The notes below the pieces were generated by a model. It was not told the DNA's origin, ran no database searches, and saw only the letters and a list, made by a program, of their open reading frames with translations. From contig JAQVIE010000003.1 in NCBI GenBank assembly GCA_028695895.1, positions 1 through 19,989 on the forward strand: a stretch of DNA of 19,989 bases, read 5' to 3'. This document shows, piece by piece, positions 1 to 8,480 of the stretch (positions within the stretch are counted from its first letter, which is position 1; each line of letters starts with the position of its first letter). Made by a program: the position numbers and the translations under genes. The stretch is from Methanospirillum sp. (lineage in GTDB: Archaea > Halobacteriota > Methanomicrobia > Methanomicrobiales > Methanospirillaceae).

Positions 1-210
1 AAACCGAACACCGGTGTCCTTTCCGATACCGGTTGTAGTCTCGAAAACCTGGACGACGACAACTTCGTCTGAGGTATCAAGAACCTGGCCACGCTTTTCT
101 GATCCATCTGCAAGGACAAGATTGACAAGCTCCTGGTATCCTACCGGTTCGGTCTTTTCAACAAATACAAGAGGGCCTGCAACCTGGTTTATTGTCCGAT
201 ATTCCTTCAT
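1..210 (-). CDS. atpB: A-type ATP synthase subunit B, N-terminal part (cut by window edge)
   Basis: Non-catalytic B subunit of the A1 head of the archaeal ATP synthase; it alternates with subunit A in the hexamer. Only the first 70 codons lie in the window, and the reading frame is open to position 1. The protein begins [20 protein letters not shown], the beta-barrel start typical of A/B subunits ([12 protein letters not shown]), and runs on to [16 protein letters not shown] at the edge. The nucleotide-binding domain lies outside the window, so key residues cannot be judged. The ATG (208-210) directly abuts the TAA stop of subunit A (211-213), which suggests translational coupling in the ATP synthase operon. 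Identity rests on sequence and on position after A. Confidence 0.93.
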   Translation of the reverse strand, partial: MKEYRTINQVAGPLVFVEKTEPVGYQELVNLVLADGSEKRGQVLDTSDEVVVVQVFETTTGIGKDTGVRF

Positions 211-1959
211 TTAAGCCGCCTCCCTGAGATTTGTAAACTCGGATTCCATCGCCTTGACAATGCCTTCTATCTCAGGTTTATACTCTTTGACATACTTTAT
301 CTGCGGGAGATCATTCTTGGCTTTAAGACCGGTTATCTGAGAGGTGATAACTCCTGCTTTAAGGGCTGTATATGCCTGGTCAGAGTAGAACTTGATGGCT
401 TTTAGGATATCAAACTGTTTTGTCATGTCACAGAATGTATCAACCGGATCAAATGCGTTCTGCTGAAGGAAGATCTCACGAAGCATACGGGCAACCTCGA
501 TGGTCACCTGTTCCTCGTCAGGCAGAGCATCAGAACCGACAAGCTGAACAATCTCCTGAAGTTCGGCTTCTTTCTGGAGCACTTCCATGGCCCAGGACCT
601 AAGCGGGTTCCAATCAGGAGAAACCTCTTCATCATAATACCGGCTTAATGTATCCAGGTACAAAGAGTAGGAGTTTAACCAGTTAATTGCCGGGAAGTGA
701 CGCCTCTGAGAGAGTTTTGCGTCAAGGGCCCAGAAACACTTGACAATACGAAGGGTGTTTTGTGTAACTGGTTCAGAGAAGTCTCCACCAGGCGGAGATA
801 CTGCACCAATAACAGTAACTGAACCAAAATCCTTGTTTAAGGTGTTCACACCACCTGCACGTTCATAAAACTCTGACAGGCGGGCTGCAAGATATGCAGG
901 GTATCCTTCTTCTCCTGGCATCTCTTCAAGACGGGAAGAAATTTCACGCATGGCTTCTGCCCACCTTGATGTGGAATCTGCCATCAGGGAAACGTCATAT
1001 CCCATATCACGGAAATACTCCGCAATAGTAATTCCTGTATAAACTGATGCTTCACGGGCAGCCACAGGCATATTAGAGGTATTGGCGATAAGAACCGTCC
1101 TCTCCATGAGTGGCTTTCCGGTTTTCGGGTCTTCTAGCTCTGGGAATTCAGTAAGAACTTCCGTCATCTCATTCCCACGTTCTCCACACCCGATATAGAC
1201 TACTATCTCTGCATCTGACCATTTTGCAAGTGCCTGCTGGGTAACTGTCTTACCTGATCCGAAAGGACCTGGAATTGCAGCAGTTCCGCCTTTTGCAATC
1301 GGAAACAGCCCATCAAGAATACGCTGACCGGTTATAAGGGGAATATCCGGGTTGAGTTTTTCAGTTACAGGACGGGGGATACGGACCGGCCATTTATGCA
1401 TCATGGCAATCTCCGCTCCGTTGTCAAGGGTACAGATGATCTCCTCGATGGTATATGATCCGGATTTGATATCCTTAATCTTTCCACTCTCAACATTTGG
1501 GGGGATCATTATCTTGTGAACGATATTGGTCTCCTGGACTTCACCAACGATAGTCCCTGGAAAAACCAGATCACCAGCTTTTACAACTGGTTTGAACTCC
1601 CATTTTTTGTCATGTGAAAGACCGGGAGCAGTAACTCCACGTTCAATAAAGTCCCCCATCTTTTCAACCAGTACTTCAAGAGGACGCTGAATACCATCAT
1701 AAATACTGGTAAGAAGTCCTGGTCCAAGTTCAACTGAAAGTGAAAGACCTGTATTCTCTACCGGTTCACCAGGTTTGATGCCTGAGGTGTCCTCGTAGAC
1801 CTGGATGATGATGTTTTCACCCTTGATCTTGATGACCTCACCCATCAGCTGCTCATCTCCGACTTTTACCACATCATACATATGTGCGTCGAGATTGACT
1901 GCAGTGACGACAGGTCCTGCAATTCTCTTTAAAACCCCTTTGGTTCGATTTACTTCCAC
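211..1959 (-). CDS. atpA: A-type ATP synthase catalytic subunit A
   Basis: Catalytic A subunit of the A1A0 ATP synthase, which makes ATP at the cytoplasmic A1 head from the ion gradient. It has 582 residues, the normal intein-free length. The N-terminal barrel (IAGPVVTA, residues 13-20) is followed by the A-subunit-specific non-homologous insert (about 110-185). The Walker A motif GPFGSGKT is at 231-238 with Lys237. The catalytic GER follows (Glu260, Arg261). Further on are the RWAEAMRE region and the conserved [10 protein letters not shown] stretch. The P-loop, where some archaeal homologues carry an intein, is uninterrupted. The start lies inside the end of atpF (10-base overlap), and the stop abuts the ATG of atpB, so the gene is embedded in the operon. 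Very secure. Confidence 0.98.
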   Translation of the reverse strand: MEVNRTKGVLKRIAGPVVTAVNLDAHMYDVVKVGDEQLMGEVIKIKGENIIIQVYEDTSGIKPGEPVENTGLSLSVELGPGLLTSIYDGIQRPLEVLVEKMGDFIERGVTAPGLSHDKKWEFKPVVKAGDLVFPGTIVGEVQETNIVHKIMIPPNVESGKIKDIKSGSYTIEEIICTLDNGAEIAMMHKWPVRIPRPVTEKLNPDIPLITGQRILDGLFPIAKGGTAAIPGPFGSGKTVTQQALAKWSDAEIVVYIGCGERGNEMTEVLTEFPELEDPKTGKPLMERTVLIANTSNMPVAAREASVYTGITIAEYFRDMGYDVSLMADSTSRWAEAMREISSRLEEMPGEEGYPAYLAARLSEFYERAGGVNTLNKDFGSVTVIGAVSPPGGDFSEPVTQNTLRIVKCFWALDAKLSQRRHFPAINWLNSYSLYLDTLSRYYDEEVSPDWNPLRSWAMEVLQKEAELQEIVQLVGSDALPDEEQVTIEVARMLREIFLQQNAFDPVDTFCDMTKQFDILKAIKFYSDQAYTALKAGVITSQITGLKAKNDLPQIKYVKEYKPEIEGIVKAMESEFTNLREAA

Positions 1960-2252
1960 AGATCAACACCCACTGATCGTTTTATTCTCTCCCGCATTGA
2001 CAAACCGCCTTCCTCCTCACCAAGTGTGATAACTGTCGGGTGAACTGAGTTTTCGAGGGTAGTACGGAGTCGTACTGGAATCTTTGCCATATCGCTGCTG
2101 TTTAGAACCAGAATTCCGATTGAACTGTTATCTAAAACCCTGTTTACATATTCAACAACTTTTTCTTCAGATTCTGCTGCATAGGTCTTTGTAATTCCGG
2201 CCAGTCTGAATCCGAGGATAAATTCACTATTTCCGATTACCGCGATCTCCAT
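1950..2252 (-). CDS. atpF: A-type ATP synthase subunit F
   Basis: Central-stalk subunit F, a small Rossmann-like protein that sits with subunit D in the rotor and can modulate ATPase activity. It has 100 residues, the family's usual size. The N-terminus [20 protein letters not shown] matches the family pattern (hydrophobic beta-strand, then GFRLAGI). The middle holds the [13 protein letters not shown] strand-helix segment. It starts one base after the stop of atpC and overlaps atpA by 10 bases, giving the conserved order C-F-A. Nothing unusual is seen. Confidence 0.96.
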   Translation of the reverse strand: MEIAVIGNSEFILGFRLAGITKTYAAESEEKVVEYVNRVLDNSSIGILVLNSSDMAKIPVRLRTTLENSVHPTVITLGEEEGGLSMRERIKRSVGVDLWK

Positions 2253-2253
2253 G

Positions 2254-3309
2254 TTAAATCACCAGGTATTTCTCTATGGTCTCGCTTGATAGCCGGGATT
2301 CTTTACCTCGGGCGATTGCCAGTAAATTAAATACTTCGTGTTTTTTCTTCTCAAGAAACACCAGGATAGGATGAATTGAGAATGGATTAATCTTTGAAAG
2401 TTGCTCCATTCGTTCGAGCTGTGTTCTTGTAAGTTCAGCATCGACTTCCTGTTCAGACTTTTCAGTTCTTAATTCTTCCAATGCAACTTGAATTGATTTA
2501 CCCTTTATTTTTGATGAAAGGGTATCAATAACTTCATCCCTGCTTGCCATCTGGTTCATATGTTGCAGTTCTTCCGGAGAAAATGTGGCACCGGGTATGA
2601 AAAATTTCTTAGCGTCTTCTTCACTCCCGTCTCCTCTCATCCGAAAGAGCGTTTTGATGTTTTTCACATCAATCTCCAGCTGGACAAATTTCAGAAACTG
2701 GTCTCCTCCTTTTAATCCCTCTTTTCCTACCTGAAGAAGATCTGCATATAATCGTTTGTAAAGTTCATTCTCAAGTTTGGAAAAAGAACCCACAGAGCAG
2801 CCTTCAGTTATTTCAGCCGCAATTATTGGGTACATCTTCCATGATTTGAGTGAATCTGCCACACGTTCACAGCTTTCTTCTTTTAAAATCCTGTCAAGAG
2901 TAGTCCGGTCAAGACTGCCGGCAGGGATGAGGACTTCCTTAATTTTCCCTTCTTTCATGCCCTGCATCTTCCCACGAAGGATAGTCAGGACATTATAGAT
3001 ATCCCACCTGCGCAGGTATGCCATGGTAAATTCTTTCAAAGCACCAGGGGCAAGTTCAATGACTTTTTGATATTCTTTTGCCAGGTTCCAGGAAAGAGCT
3101 TCTTCAATCAGATCAATACCTTCAAAAGAAGTTCCCAGTTCATCGACCTCTTTTTGATATTCTGTCTCTCCAATCAGACGAATTATCTCAGGTAGACTCA
3201 TATTGAGCATTCGCTGGTATTCTTCAGAGGCGAGCAGTTTGGCCTTTCTCACCCGCAATCGAGTACTGACATAGATATAGGGTCCCGGGCCACTACTGGT
3301 CTGTACCAT
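2254..3309 (-). CDS. atpC: A-type ATP synthase subunit C
   Basis: Subunit C (homologue of eukaryotic V-ATPase subunit d), which links the central stalk to the membrane c-ring. It has 351 residues, matching the family's all-helical length of about 350. The N-terminus contains [16 protein letters not shown], typical of archaeal C subunits. Internal copies of the family's three-lobe pattern include [20 protein letters not shown] and the related [18 protein letters not shown]. The C-terminal [18 protein letters not shown] is also characteristic. It lies between atpE (19 bases upstream) and atpF (one base downstream). A secure call from sequence and operon position. Confidence 0.96.
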   Translation of the reverse strand: MVQTSSGPGPYIYVSTRLRVRKAKLLASEEYQRMLNMSLPEIIRLIGETEYQKEVDELGTSFEGIDLIEEALSWNLAKEYQKVIELAPGALKEFTMAYLRRWDIYNVLTILRGKMQGMKEGKIKEVLIPAGSLDRTTLDRILKEESCERVADSLKSWKMYPIIAAEITEGCSVGSFSKLENELYKRLYADLLQVGKEGLKGGDQFLKFVQLEIDVKNIKTLFRMRGDGSEEDAKKFFIPGATFSPEELQHMNQMASRDEVIDTLSSKIKGKSIQVALEELRTEKSEQEVDAELTRTQLERMEQLSKINPFSIHPILVFLEKKKHEVFNLLAIARGKESRLSSETIEKYLVI

Positions 3310-3328
3310 TTTTATACCTCCCTGTTAA

Positions 3329-3904
3329 TCATCCAAAGAGAGTATCTGATGCTTCTTTTAGCCCTGATTCCCATATCTGACTGAGAAAAGTGCGGTAACT
3401 GAAATCAACCTGAAGATTCCCATCTTCTGATTCAACAATAATTCCACCGTCTATATCAATAATCTGACCAAAAGAGAACTCTGAAAATTCACTTTTCGTA
3501 AGCACAGCTTTTAAAGCTTTTTCATCACGGGCGCAGCAACTGACTTTTCCTTCCTTGATTTCTTCCTTTGCTTTTTTAAGCAGGGAAGATATCGACTCCT
3601 GGTGGAATGATTCAGGCATATCAGAAATTTTTTGAAAAACTTCCTGATACACTTCATCCATAAGTTCCTTTTGTTTATTCAGGAACTCCCGTTTAACGGC
3701 AAGATGGCCTGCTGCTTCTTCCTGAGAGATGATATGGGAGGAAAATCTCTCCACTTCATCTTGTGCTGCAACTTTAATCGTTTCTGATTTCTGCTGTGCT
3801 ATGTTCAGAATTTCAACTTTTTTAGTTTCGGCTTCCTTAAGTATTGTTTCAGATGTGTTCCGCCCTTTTTCTTTGATCTCTGCAATGACTGCTTCCAGTC
3901 CCAT
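3329..3904 (-). CDS. atpE: A-type ATP synthase subunit E (peripheral stalk)
   Basis: Subunit E of the peripheral stalk. It pairs with subunit H as a long coiled coil that holds the A1 head still while the rotor turns. It has 191 residues. The N-terminal half is a charged helix rich in Ala, Lys and Glu (MGLEAVIAEIKEKGRNTSET onward). The C-terminal half is a small globular domain that contacts A/B (IIDIDGGIIVESEDG, then SYRTFLSQIWESG). The ATG is preceded by a purine-rich GTGAGGGA site. The gene follows atpK after 18 bases and precedes atpC, the usual order. No anomalies. Confidence 0.95.
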   Translation of the reverse strand: MGLEAVIAEIKEKGRNTSETILKEAETKKVEILNIAQQKSETIKVAAQDEVERFSSHIISQEEAAGHLAVKREFLNKQKELMDEVYQEVFQKISDMPESFHQESISSLLKKAKEEIKEGKVSCCARDEKALKAVLTKSEFSEFSFGQIIDIDGGIIVESEDGNLQVDFSYRTFLSQIWESGLKEASDTLFG

Positions 3905-3922
3905 GTTTTTAGTCCCTCACTC

Positions 3923-4174
3923 TTACTGGAACATGATAAGAAGTGCCACAACGAGACCAAAGATGACAATGGTTTCAGGAAGTACAGTAAAAACCAGTGC
4001 AAGACCAAACATATCCTTGTTTTCTGCAACTGCTCCCACTGCTGCTGAACCAATTGCCATTTCACCAATACCTGAAGCAATGCCTGTCAAACCAACGGCG
4101 ATACCTGCACCGATTGCTTTCATTCCTGCTGCTGTTGCTGTTGCTACTTCTACTGTCATTAATTCTGCTGCCAT
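3923..4174 (-). CDS. atpK: A-type ATP synthase proteolipid subunit K/c (membrane rotor)
   Basis: Rotor ring subunit of the membrane A0 part; it carries the coupling ion. It has 83 residues and forms a single two-helix hairpin. TM1 is about residues 20-50 (glycine-rich, GLTGIASGIGEM) and TM2 about 57-82 (FTVLPETIVIFGLVVALL). The essential carboxylate is Glu67, followed by Thr68. A second glutamate, Glu38, lies in TM1 where many sodium-coupled rings have glutamine, so the ion specificity is not obvious from sequence. A strong ribosome binding site (AGGTGA) sits seven bases before the ATG, fitting the need for many copies of this subunit. Lies between atpI and atpE. Confidence 0.96.
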   Translation of the reverse strand: MAAELMTVEVATATAAGMKAIGAGIAVGLTGIASGIGEMAIGSAAVGAVAENKDMFGLALVFTVLPETIVIFGLVVALLIMFQ

Positions 4175-4198
4175 AATTATTTCACCTATTATTTTGTT

Positions 4199-6226
4199 TT
4201 AATTTTGTTCAATTAGTCGTCTGACCATTCCAAATGGAGTATATTTCCTTCCTCCACCACGGTAGAATTTTGTGAAAAATTCAACATAATGAAGACGAAG
4301 CGGATGTAATCCACCGCCAAGAGCCCCAAGAGCCGTATTTCCGATATGCCCTATGATAAACACAACAATTCCAACAAAGACAAGGACAATACCAAATATC
4401 GACAGGGATTTTAACTGTGGACTAATAATCATGTCTATTGCAATATAATTTGTCACCATAGCGATGGCTATAGATGAGAGACCGACTGCAATAAGACGGG
4501 TATACGAGAGTACATTACTAATGATTGTCGGAACTTCCATCAGGTCAAGTGGGTTTTCACGTGCAATTAGTAACAGTCCGATTACAGCCAAAATGATTCC
4601 GATTATCAATGGTGCATTCATTCCTGCGATTATTGCAGGTGAACCCGTCAAATCCGGCATCAATGGAATCGCTGCAAATGACCATATTGCAATAAGAATT
4701 CCCCACATAACCAGCAACCATCCCACATGAGAGAACATCTTCAGTGAACGATGATGTCCGTGGTCCATGACTGCCGAGTTTCGAACTCCCCAGAGTCTTC
4801 CCAGAGTGATATGAAAAATACCTATCCAGATGGATAATACCAACAGTTCAGGAATATGTGTAGCATGTTCAGCTGCTGCTGCCATTCCGTGAGTTGTTGC
4901 TTCTTCCAGGGCATGCTCTGCAGTTCCTGATCCGCCAATATTAATGTGACGTGATAACCAGAATGGCTGCCATGGAAGAGAAAATCCTAAGAATTCTGAG
5001 AATAGTACACCAAAAATAATACTACTGATACTACAGTTCCTCACTATACCTAAAAGCTGGGTTCCTGCTTCACTATCCTTAACAAAGGAACGAAGTCCCA
5101 GGGCTACAACAAGGAGCACAAGACCATATCCAATATCTCCCAATATCAATCCAAACATGAATGGATACAGAATTGACATCACAAGTGAAGGATCCAATTC
5201 TGTGTATCGCGGACGTGAGTATAAGTCTAAAAATAACTGAGTTGGTTTAGCAATATCAGGATTCTGATATTCAACTGGTGGCATCTCGTTGTAATCTTCA
5301 ACTTCAAGTTCTGATATGTACACCTTGCCGGCACATACCCTGTCCAGGTTTTCAAAAACCTTAGACACTTTACTGGATGGAACCCATCCGGTTAAAGAAA
5401 ATGCGTGTTCTGAAGTGGCGAACCGAAGCGGTGCCTCAGCCTGTTCCACACTTCCTGTCAAAAATTCTTCCGAAGACATCAGGAAAAATTCATGCCGGTT
5501 TTTGATGGTTTCCATCTGCGCTGAAATTCCTGCAATTTTCTTTTTCAGTTCTTCGATTTTTTGTTCACATTCCTGAATAATCTGGGAAGCAGGTCCCGTT
5601 TCCTGAGGAATTTGAATTTTCTGAAATTGGAAATCCAGGAGTTCTTTCTCTGCTGTTGAAACATCTGAGTTTTTCACAACCAGGATTGTTAAATTCGCGG
5701 TTTTTGATGAGCTTTCCCATTTTTCATGGGGAACTGACACATTGACCGGCTCTTTTGCATATCCGGCTATGAAACTGATGGTATCAAAACCTCGCAGAAG
5801 TTCCAATGGCGCAGGTGTATCAGTAAAAGGTCGCAGTGAATCAATTTTTTGTTCATACTCTTTAGTTTCGGACTCCAGCTTGTTCCTGCTTGCAAGAAGT
5901 TTCTCAACTTCTTCGGCAATATCAGGAAGATCCTCTTCAATCCGCCGTTTAAGTTCAAGAATTGATGAACGTTCTGAATCACTTACAGTGTCTTTACTGA
6001 TACCAAATGCACTGGCAATTGATCGTATTTTCACAAGTGCCGCGGATGACACATCGGCCCCGGCAAGAGGCATACCAATCCTGAATCCTTCCCATTCATC
6101 ATCTTCTTTCTCAATGTAATCATCGATATGGAAGATGTTCATTTGGTAAAGTTCAGTTATGACTGGCTCGAGTTGTTGCTTGGATGCGACGATGAGCAGT
6201 CTGCTCATTGACTCAGGATGAAACAT
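4199..6226 (-). CDS. atpI: A-type ATP synthase subunit I (a), membrane stator
   Basis: Membrane stator subunit I/a, which forms the ion half-channels against the c-ring. It has 675 residues. The cytoplasmic N-terminal half (about 1-325) has a long coiled-coil stretch and anchors the E/H stalks. The C-terminal half has about seven or eight membrane helices (about 345-645). The essential arginine is visible in LSYTRLIAVGLSS as Arg577. The start MFHPESMSRLLI follows the archaeal pattern MxxPExM, so I keep the longer start, which overlaps the end of atpH by 14 bases. An internal Met7 is possible. A histidine-rich luminal loop near residue 450 (EHALEEATTHGMAAAAEHATH) has no function I can assign. 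Confidence 0.96.
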   Translation of the reverse strand: MFHPESMSRLLIVASKQQLEPVITELYQMNIFHIDDYIEKEDDEWEGFRIGMPLAGADVSSAALVKIRSIASAFGISKDTVSDSERSSILELKRRIEEDLPDIAEEVEKLLASRNKLESETKEYEQKIDSLRPFTDTPAPLELLRGFDTISFIAGYAKEPVNVSVPHEKWESSSKTANLTILVVKNSDVSTAEKELLDFQFQKIQIPQETGPASQIIQECEQKIEELKKKIAGISAQMETIKNRHEFFLMSSEEFLTGSVEQAEAPLRFATSEHAFSLTGWVPSSKVSKVFENLDRVCAGKVYISELEVEDYNEMPPVEYQNPDIAKPTQLFLDLYSRPRYTELDPSLVMSILYPFMFGLILGDIGYGLVLLVVALGLRSFVKDSEAGTQLLGIVRNCSISSIIFGVLFSEFLGFSLPWQPFWLSRHINIGGSGTAEHALEEATTHGMAAAAEHATHIPELLVLSIWIGIFHITLGRLWGVRNSAVMDHGHHRSLKMFSHVGWLLVMWGILIAIWSFAAIPLMPDLTGSPAIIAGMNAPLIIGIILAVIGLLLIARENPLDLMEVPTIISNVLSYTRLIAVGLSSIAIAMVTNYIAIDMIISPQLKSLSIFGIVLVFVGIVVFIIGHIGNTALGALGGGLHPLRLHYVEFFTKFYRGGGRKYTPFGMVRRLIEQN

Positions 6227-6542
6227 GGAGTTGCTCCCGGAATCGTGACACGAGCAGGTCTACCGCTTTTGGCAGGTTTTGCCGCCCCTTGTTTTCCAGA
6301 GCCATTACTTCAGCCTTTCCGTCACTGATAATCCGCTGATATCTGTTATCAGCTTCTCTCCGTGCATCTGCAATCCGCTGTTTTTTGAACTCTTCAGCAT
6401 CTACATGAGCCTGTTTAATCATATTGTCTGCCTCAAGTTCGGCACTGGTAGTAATTGTTTTGCGCTTATCCTGTGCCTCTGAAATCATCTTTTTGTAGTC
6501 TTCTTCTGCAAGTCTGATATCCTTCAAGACCTCAATTTTCAT
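6213..6542 (-). CDS. atpH: A-type ATP synthase subunit H (peripheral stalk), first gene of the operon
   Basis: Subunit H, partner of E in the peripheral-stalk coiled coil. It has 109 residues, nearly all predicted as one charged amphipathic helix (MISEAQDKRKTITTSAELEA onward). The C-terminal LPKAVDLLVSRFREQL is typical of the family. It is the first gene of the operon, with a clear ribosome binding site (AGGAGGG, read on the minus strand at 6547-6553) a few bases before the ATG. It overlaps atpI by 14 bases. The annotation is sure because of the order H-I-K-E-C-F-A-B, although a helix this simple would be hard to name alone. Confidence 0.93.
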   Translation of the reverse strand: MKIEVLKDIRLAEEDYKKMISEAQDKRKTITTSAELEADNMIKQAHVDAEEFKKQRIADARREADNRYQRIISDGKAEVMALENKGRQNLPKAVDLLVSRFREQLHVSS

Positions 6543-6590
6543 CCAACCCTCCTCTCATTGATGGTACATTACTAAAGTGGACAGTCATGA

Positions 6591-6598
6591 GTATATTT
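6591..6598 (-). promoter_or_regulatory. Candidate TATA box for the ATP synthase operon
   Basis: On the minus strand the octamer AAATATAC lies about 50 bases before the atpH ATG, giving a likely leader of roughly 25 bases if transcription starts about 25 bases downstream. A second TATA-like match (GATATAAA, minus-strand reading of 6642-6649) is farther away. The choice is uncertain because the region is AT-rich. Confidence 0.35.
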
Positions 6599-6641
6599 GT
6601 TATTGTTTTAATCCCGAATGAGAAACAGGATTTATTTGGAA

Positions 6642-6649
6642 TTTATATC
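6642..6649 (+). promoter_or_regulatory. Candidate TATA box for the chemoreceptor gene
   Basis: TTTATATC lies about 100 bases before the ATG at 6746. It is a good archaeal TATA match and is identical to the octamer at 8419-8426 before the next gene. The implied leader is about 70 bases. A GAGGT ribosome binding site directly precedes the ATG, with GGGGT slightly farther upstream. Confidence 0.45.
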
Positions 6650-6745
6650 TCCGTAAATAAAAATAATACAGGCAAAGTCAGTTCAACAAAAATTAATAGT
6701 GTTCAATGATGAGATAATGTGGAAGAATAATATAGGGGTAGAGGT

Positions 6746-8326
6746 ATGGAATTATCATCAGAGGTCTCTTCAATTATTAAACAGATAAGGAATGGAAAGT
6801 TTGATGCCAGGATTTCTCCCTCTGCCCTCACTGACGGAACCGGTTCTCTTGCAGATCTGATTAATGAAATGCTGGATCTCTGTCAGAATGAGATATTAAC
6901 AGTCACCAAAGATTGTGAGATAAGGGTCAGTGAATGCGAAGAATCATTAACCTATGCAACCGGGTCAATCAATGAAATTGTTTATGCGATGGCTCAGCTG
7001 GCTGATGGTGATATTACAAATAAAGTCCAATTTTCCCAGGAATGTAAAAATTCTGCCCTTAATAAATCGTTCCATGATATAGAGGAGGCACACAGTAAAT
7101 TAATCACATCATTGCAGAACCTGCATGTAAATATTTCCCAGGCGACAAAAAACATGGAGGAAGGAAAGCTCGATGTCCAAATTGAATCATCTCATCATGC
7201 AGGGATATACAAGGAAATCATTTCAGATGTTGATGTTCTTATCCGTTCATTCATATGTCCGGTTAATGAGACCATTCGGGTTTTATCAGGGTATGCTTCT
7301 TATGATTTTTCTGCAAGATTTGAAGATTCAGTTAGTACCAGTGGTGAATGGGAAAAGTTAAAAAAATCTCTTAATGCTATTGGAAACCATGTTCATGATG
7401 CTCTCAGGGGGATTAATAACCAGGTAGTGGAGTTATCTGTAAATATTGAACAGGCCAATGCCAGTGTACAGGAAGTAGCTAACAGTTCTCAACAAATTGC
7501 CAGAAATTCTAATGCCGTATCTGAAAATACTGAGCAGGGTGATGCGGGAGTAAGACAGGTTCTTCGTGCTATGGAAGACCTGTCAGTGACTGTGGGTGAT
7601 GTCTCGCAAAAGGCTGAGTCAGTATCACGGCTGGCTCTTGAAGGGACCGAAATGGCACAGGAAGGTTCAGACTTTGCGAAAAAAGCTGAACATGGAATGG
7701 GCCTTATTATTTCCAGTGCTGAAGAAGCTGATCATCTCATTGGAGAGATACAAGGTGAGATGAAGAAGATAAATGAGATAGTCCGGTTGATTACAGATAT
7801 TGCAAATCAGACCAATCTCCTGGCCCTGAACGCTGCAATAGAAGCTGCACGTGCTGGTGAGATGGGAAGAGGGTTTGCAGTTGTTGCTTCAGAAGTAAAG
7901 GCTCTTGCTCTTGAGTCCCGTCAGTCAGCTGAGAAGATTACTGATATGATAAACAATCTTCAAAAACAATCCCAGAAAGCAGCAGGTGCAGTAAATGGTG
8001 CAACAGTTGCAGTCCGTGATGGAAATATCCTTTTATCAGATACTCTTTCAGTCTTTGGTAAGCTTGCCGGTTCTGTGGAAGAGATATCGATGAATATTGA
8101 ACAGGTTGCAAGTATGAATGAAGAGCAGGCAGCTGCTGTTGAAGAAATTACAAGTAGTATGTATGAAGTATCTGAGATGTTGAAAGATACTGCAAAAGAA
8201 GCTGTAGACTCTGCCACAGCAACAGGCGAAGCCTCTGCATCTGTTGTCCAGCTTAAAACAATTGTGGATAAGGTTGCTGACATAGTTGATCAGATCTCAG
8301 GTTCGATGGAAAAATTCACGTTCTGA
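6746..8326 (+). CDS. Soluble methyl-accepting chemotaxis protein with serial HAMP-like units
   Basis: Chemoreceptor that would signal to CheA/CheW and so to the archaellum switch. It has 526 residues. The signalling hairpin is clear at about 344-385 ([20 protein letters not shown], then [20 protein letters not shown]), with flanking coiled coil and a likely adaptation helix at 457-472 ([16 protein letters not shown]). There is no membrane helix and no signal peptide, so it is cytoplasmic. Residues about 7-217 look like up to four HAMP-type units, each with a G-[KD]-[FIL]-[DT]-like turn: NGKFDARI (16-23), DGDITNKV (87-94), EGKLDVQI (139-146) and SYDFSARF (185-192). No PAS or other ligand domain is seen. 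No che genes are in the window. The signal it senses is unknown. Confidence 0.93.
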   Translation: MELSSEVSSIIKQIRNGKFDARISPSALTDGTGSLADLINEMLDLCQNEILTVTKDCEIRVSECEESLTYATGSINEIVYAMAQLADGDITNKVQFSQECKNSALNKSFHDIEEAHSKLITSLQNLHVNISQATKNMEEGKLDVQIESSHHAGIYKEIISDVDVLIRSFICPVNETIRVLSGYASYDFSARFEDSVSTSGEWEKLKKSLNAIGNHVHDALRGINNQVVELSVNIEQANASVQEVANSSQQIARNSNAVSENTEQGDAGVRQVLRAMEDLSVTVGDVSQKAESVSRLALEGTEMAQEGSDFAKKAEHGMGLIISSAEEADHLIGEIQGEMKKINEIVRLITDIANQTNLLALNAAIEAARAGEMGRGFAVVASEVKALALESRQSAEKITDMINNLQKQSQKAAGAVNGATVAVRDGNILLSDTLSVFGKLAGSVEEISMNIEQVASMNEEQAAAVEEITSSMYEVSEMLKDTAKEAVDSATATGEASASVVQLKTIVDKVADIVDQISGSMEKFTF

Positions 8327-8339
8327 TTCATCGCGCAGA

Positions 8340-8373
8340 TTAACCTTGTTAAATATGAGCATTCCTCTTTTTT
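8340..8373 (+). terminator. Candidate terminator after the chemoreceptor gene
   Basis: A short inverted repeat (TTAAC-CTT-GTTAA, 8340-8352) is followed by a run of six T at 8368-8373. Archaeal termination depends mainly on T-rich stretches, so this is plausible. The stem is weak. Confidence 0.35.
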
Positions 8374-8418
8374 CCAATTCCGGTTTCATCAGAATTTTTC
8401 TCTGGTATTTAGGATCCT

Positions 8419-8426
8419 TTTATATC
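8419..8426 (+). promoter_or_regulatory. Candidate TATA box for the coiled-coil protein gene
   Basis: TTTATATC lies about 55-60 bases before the ATG at 8481, with a second TATA-like run, TTATATATC, at 8432-8440. Transcription would start near 8450. The octamer is the same as that before the chemoreceptor gene. Confidence 0.45.
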
Positions 8427-8480
8427 CTTTCTTATATATCTATTATTAACTGAATTGTTCCATGGGATGTGGGGGACTGT

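Noticed and set aside
3729..4202. Long open frame on the plus strand across atpE and atpK
   Set aside because: It is antisense to two secure genes. Its composition mirrors the complementary strand and it has no plausible start context or domain.
8355..8453. A 32-codon hydrophobic reading frame (begins MSIPLFSNSGFIRIFLWYLG) between the chemoreceptor and coiled-coil genes
   Set aside because: It has no ribosome binding site, contains the T-rich terminator and the TATA boxes of the next gene, and its hydrophobic content follows from T-rich DNA.
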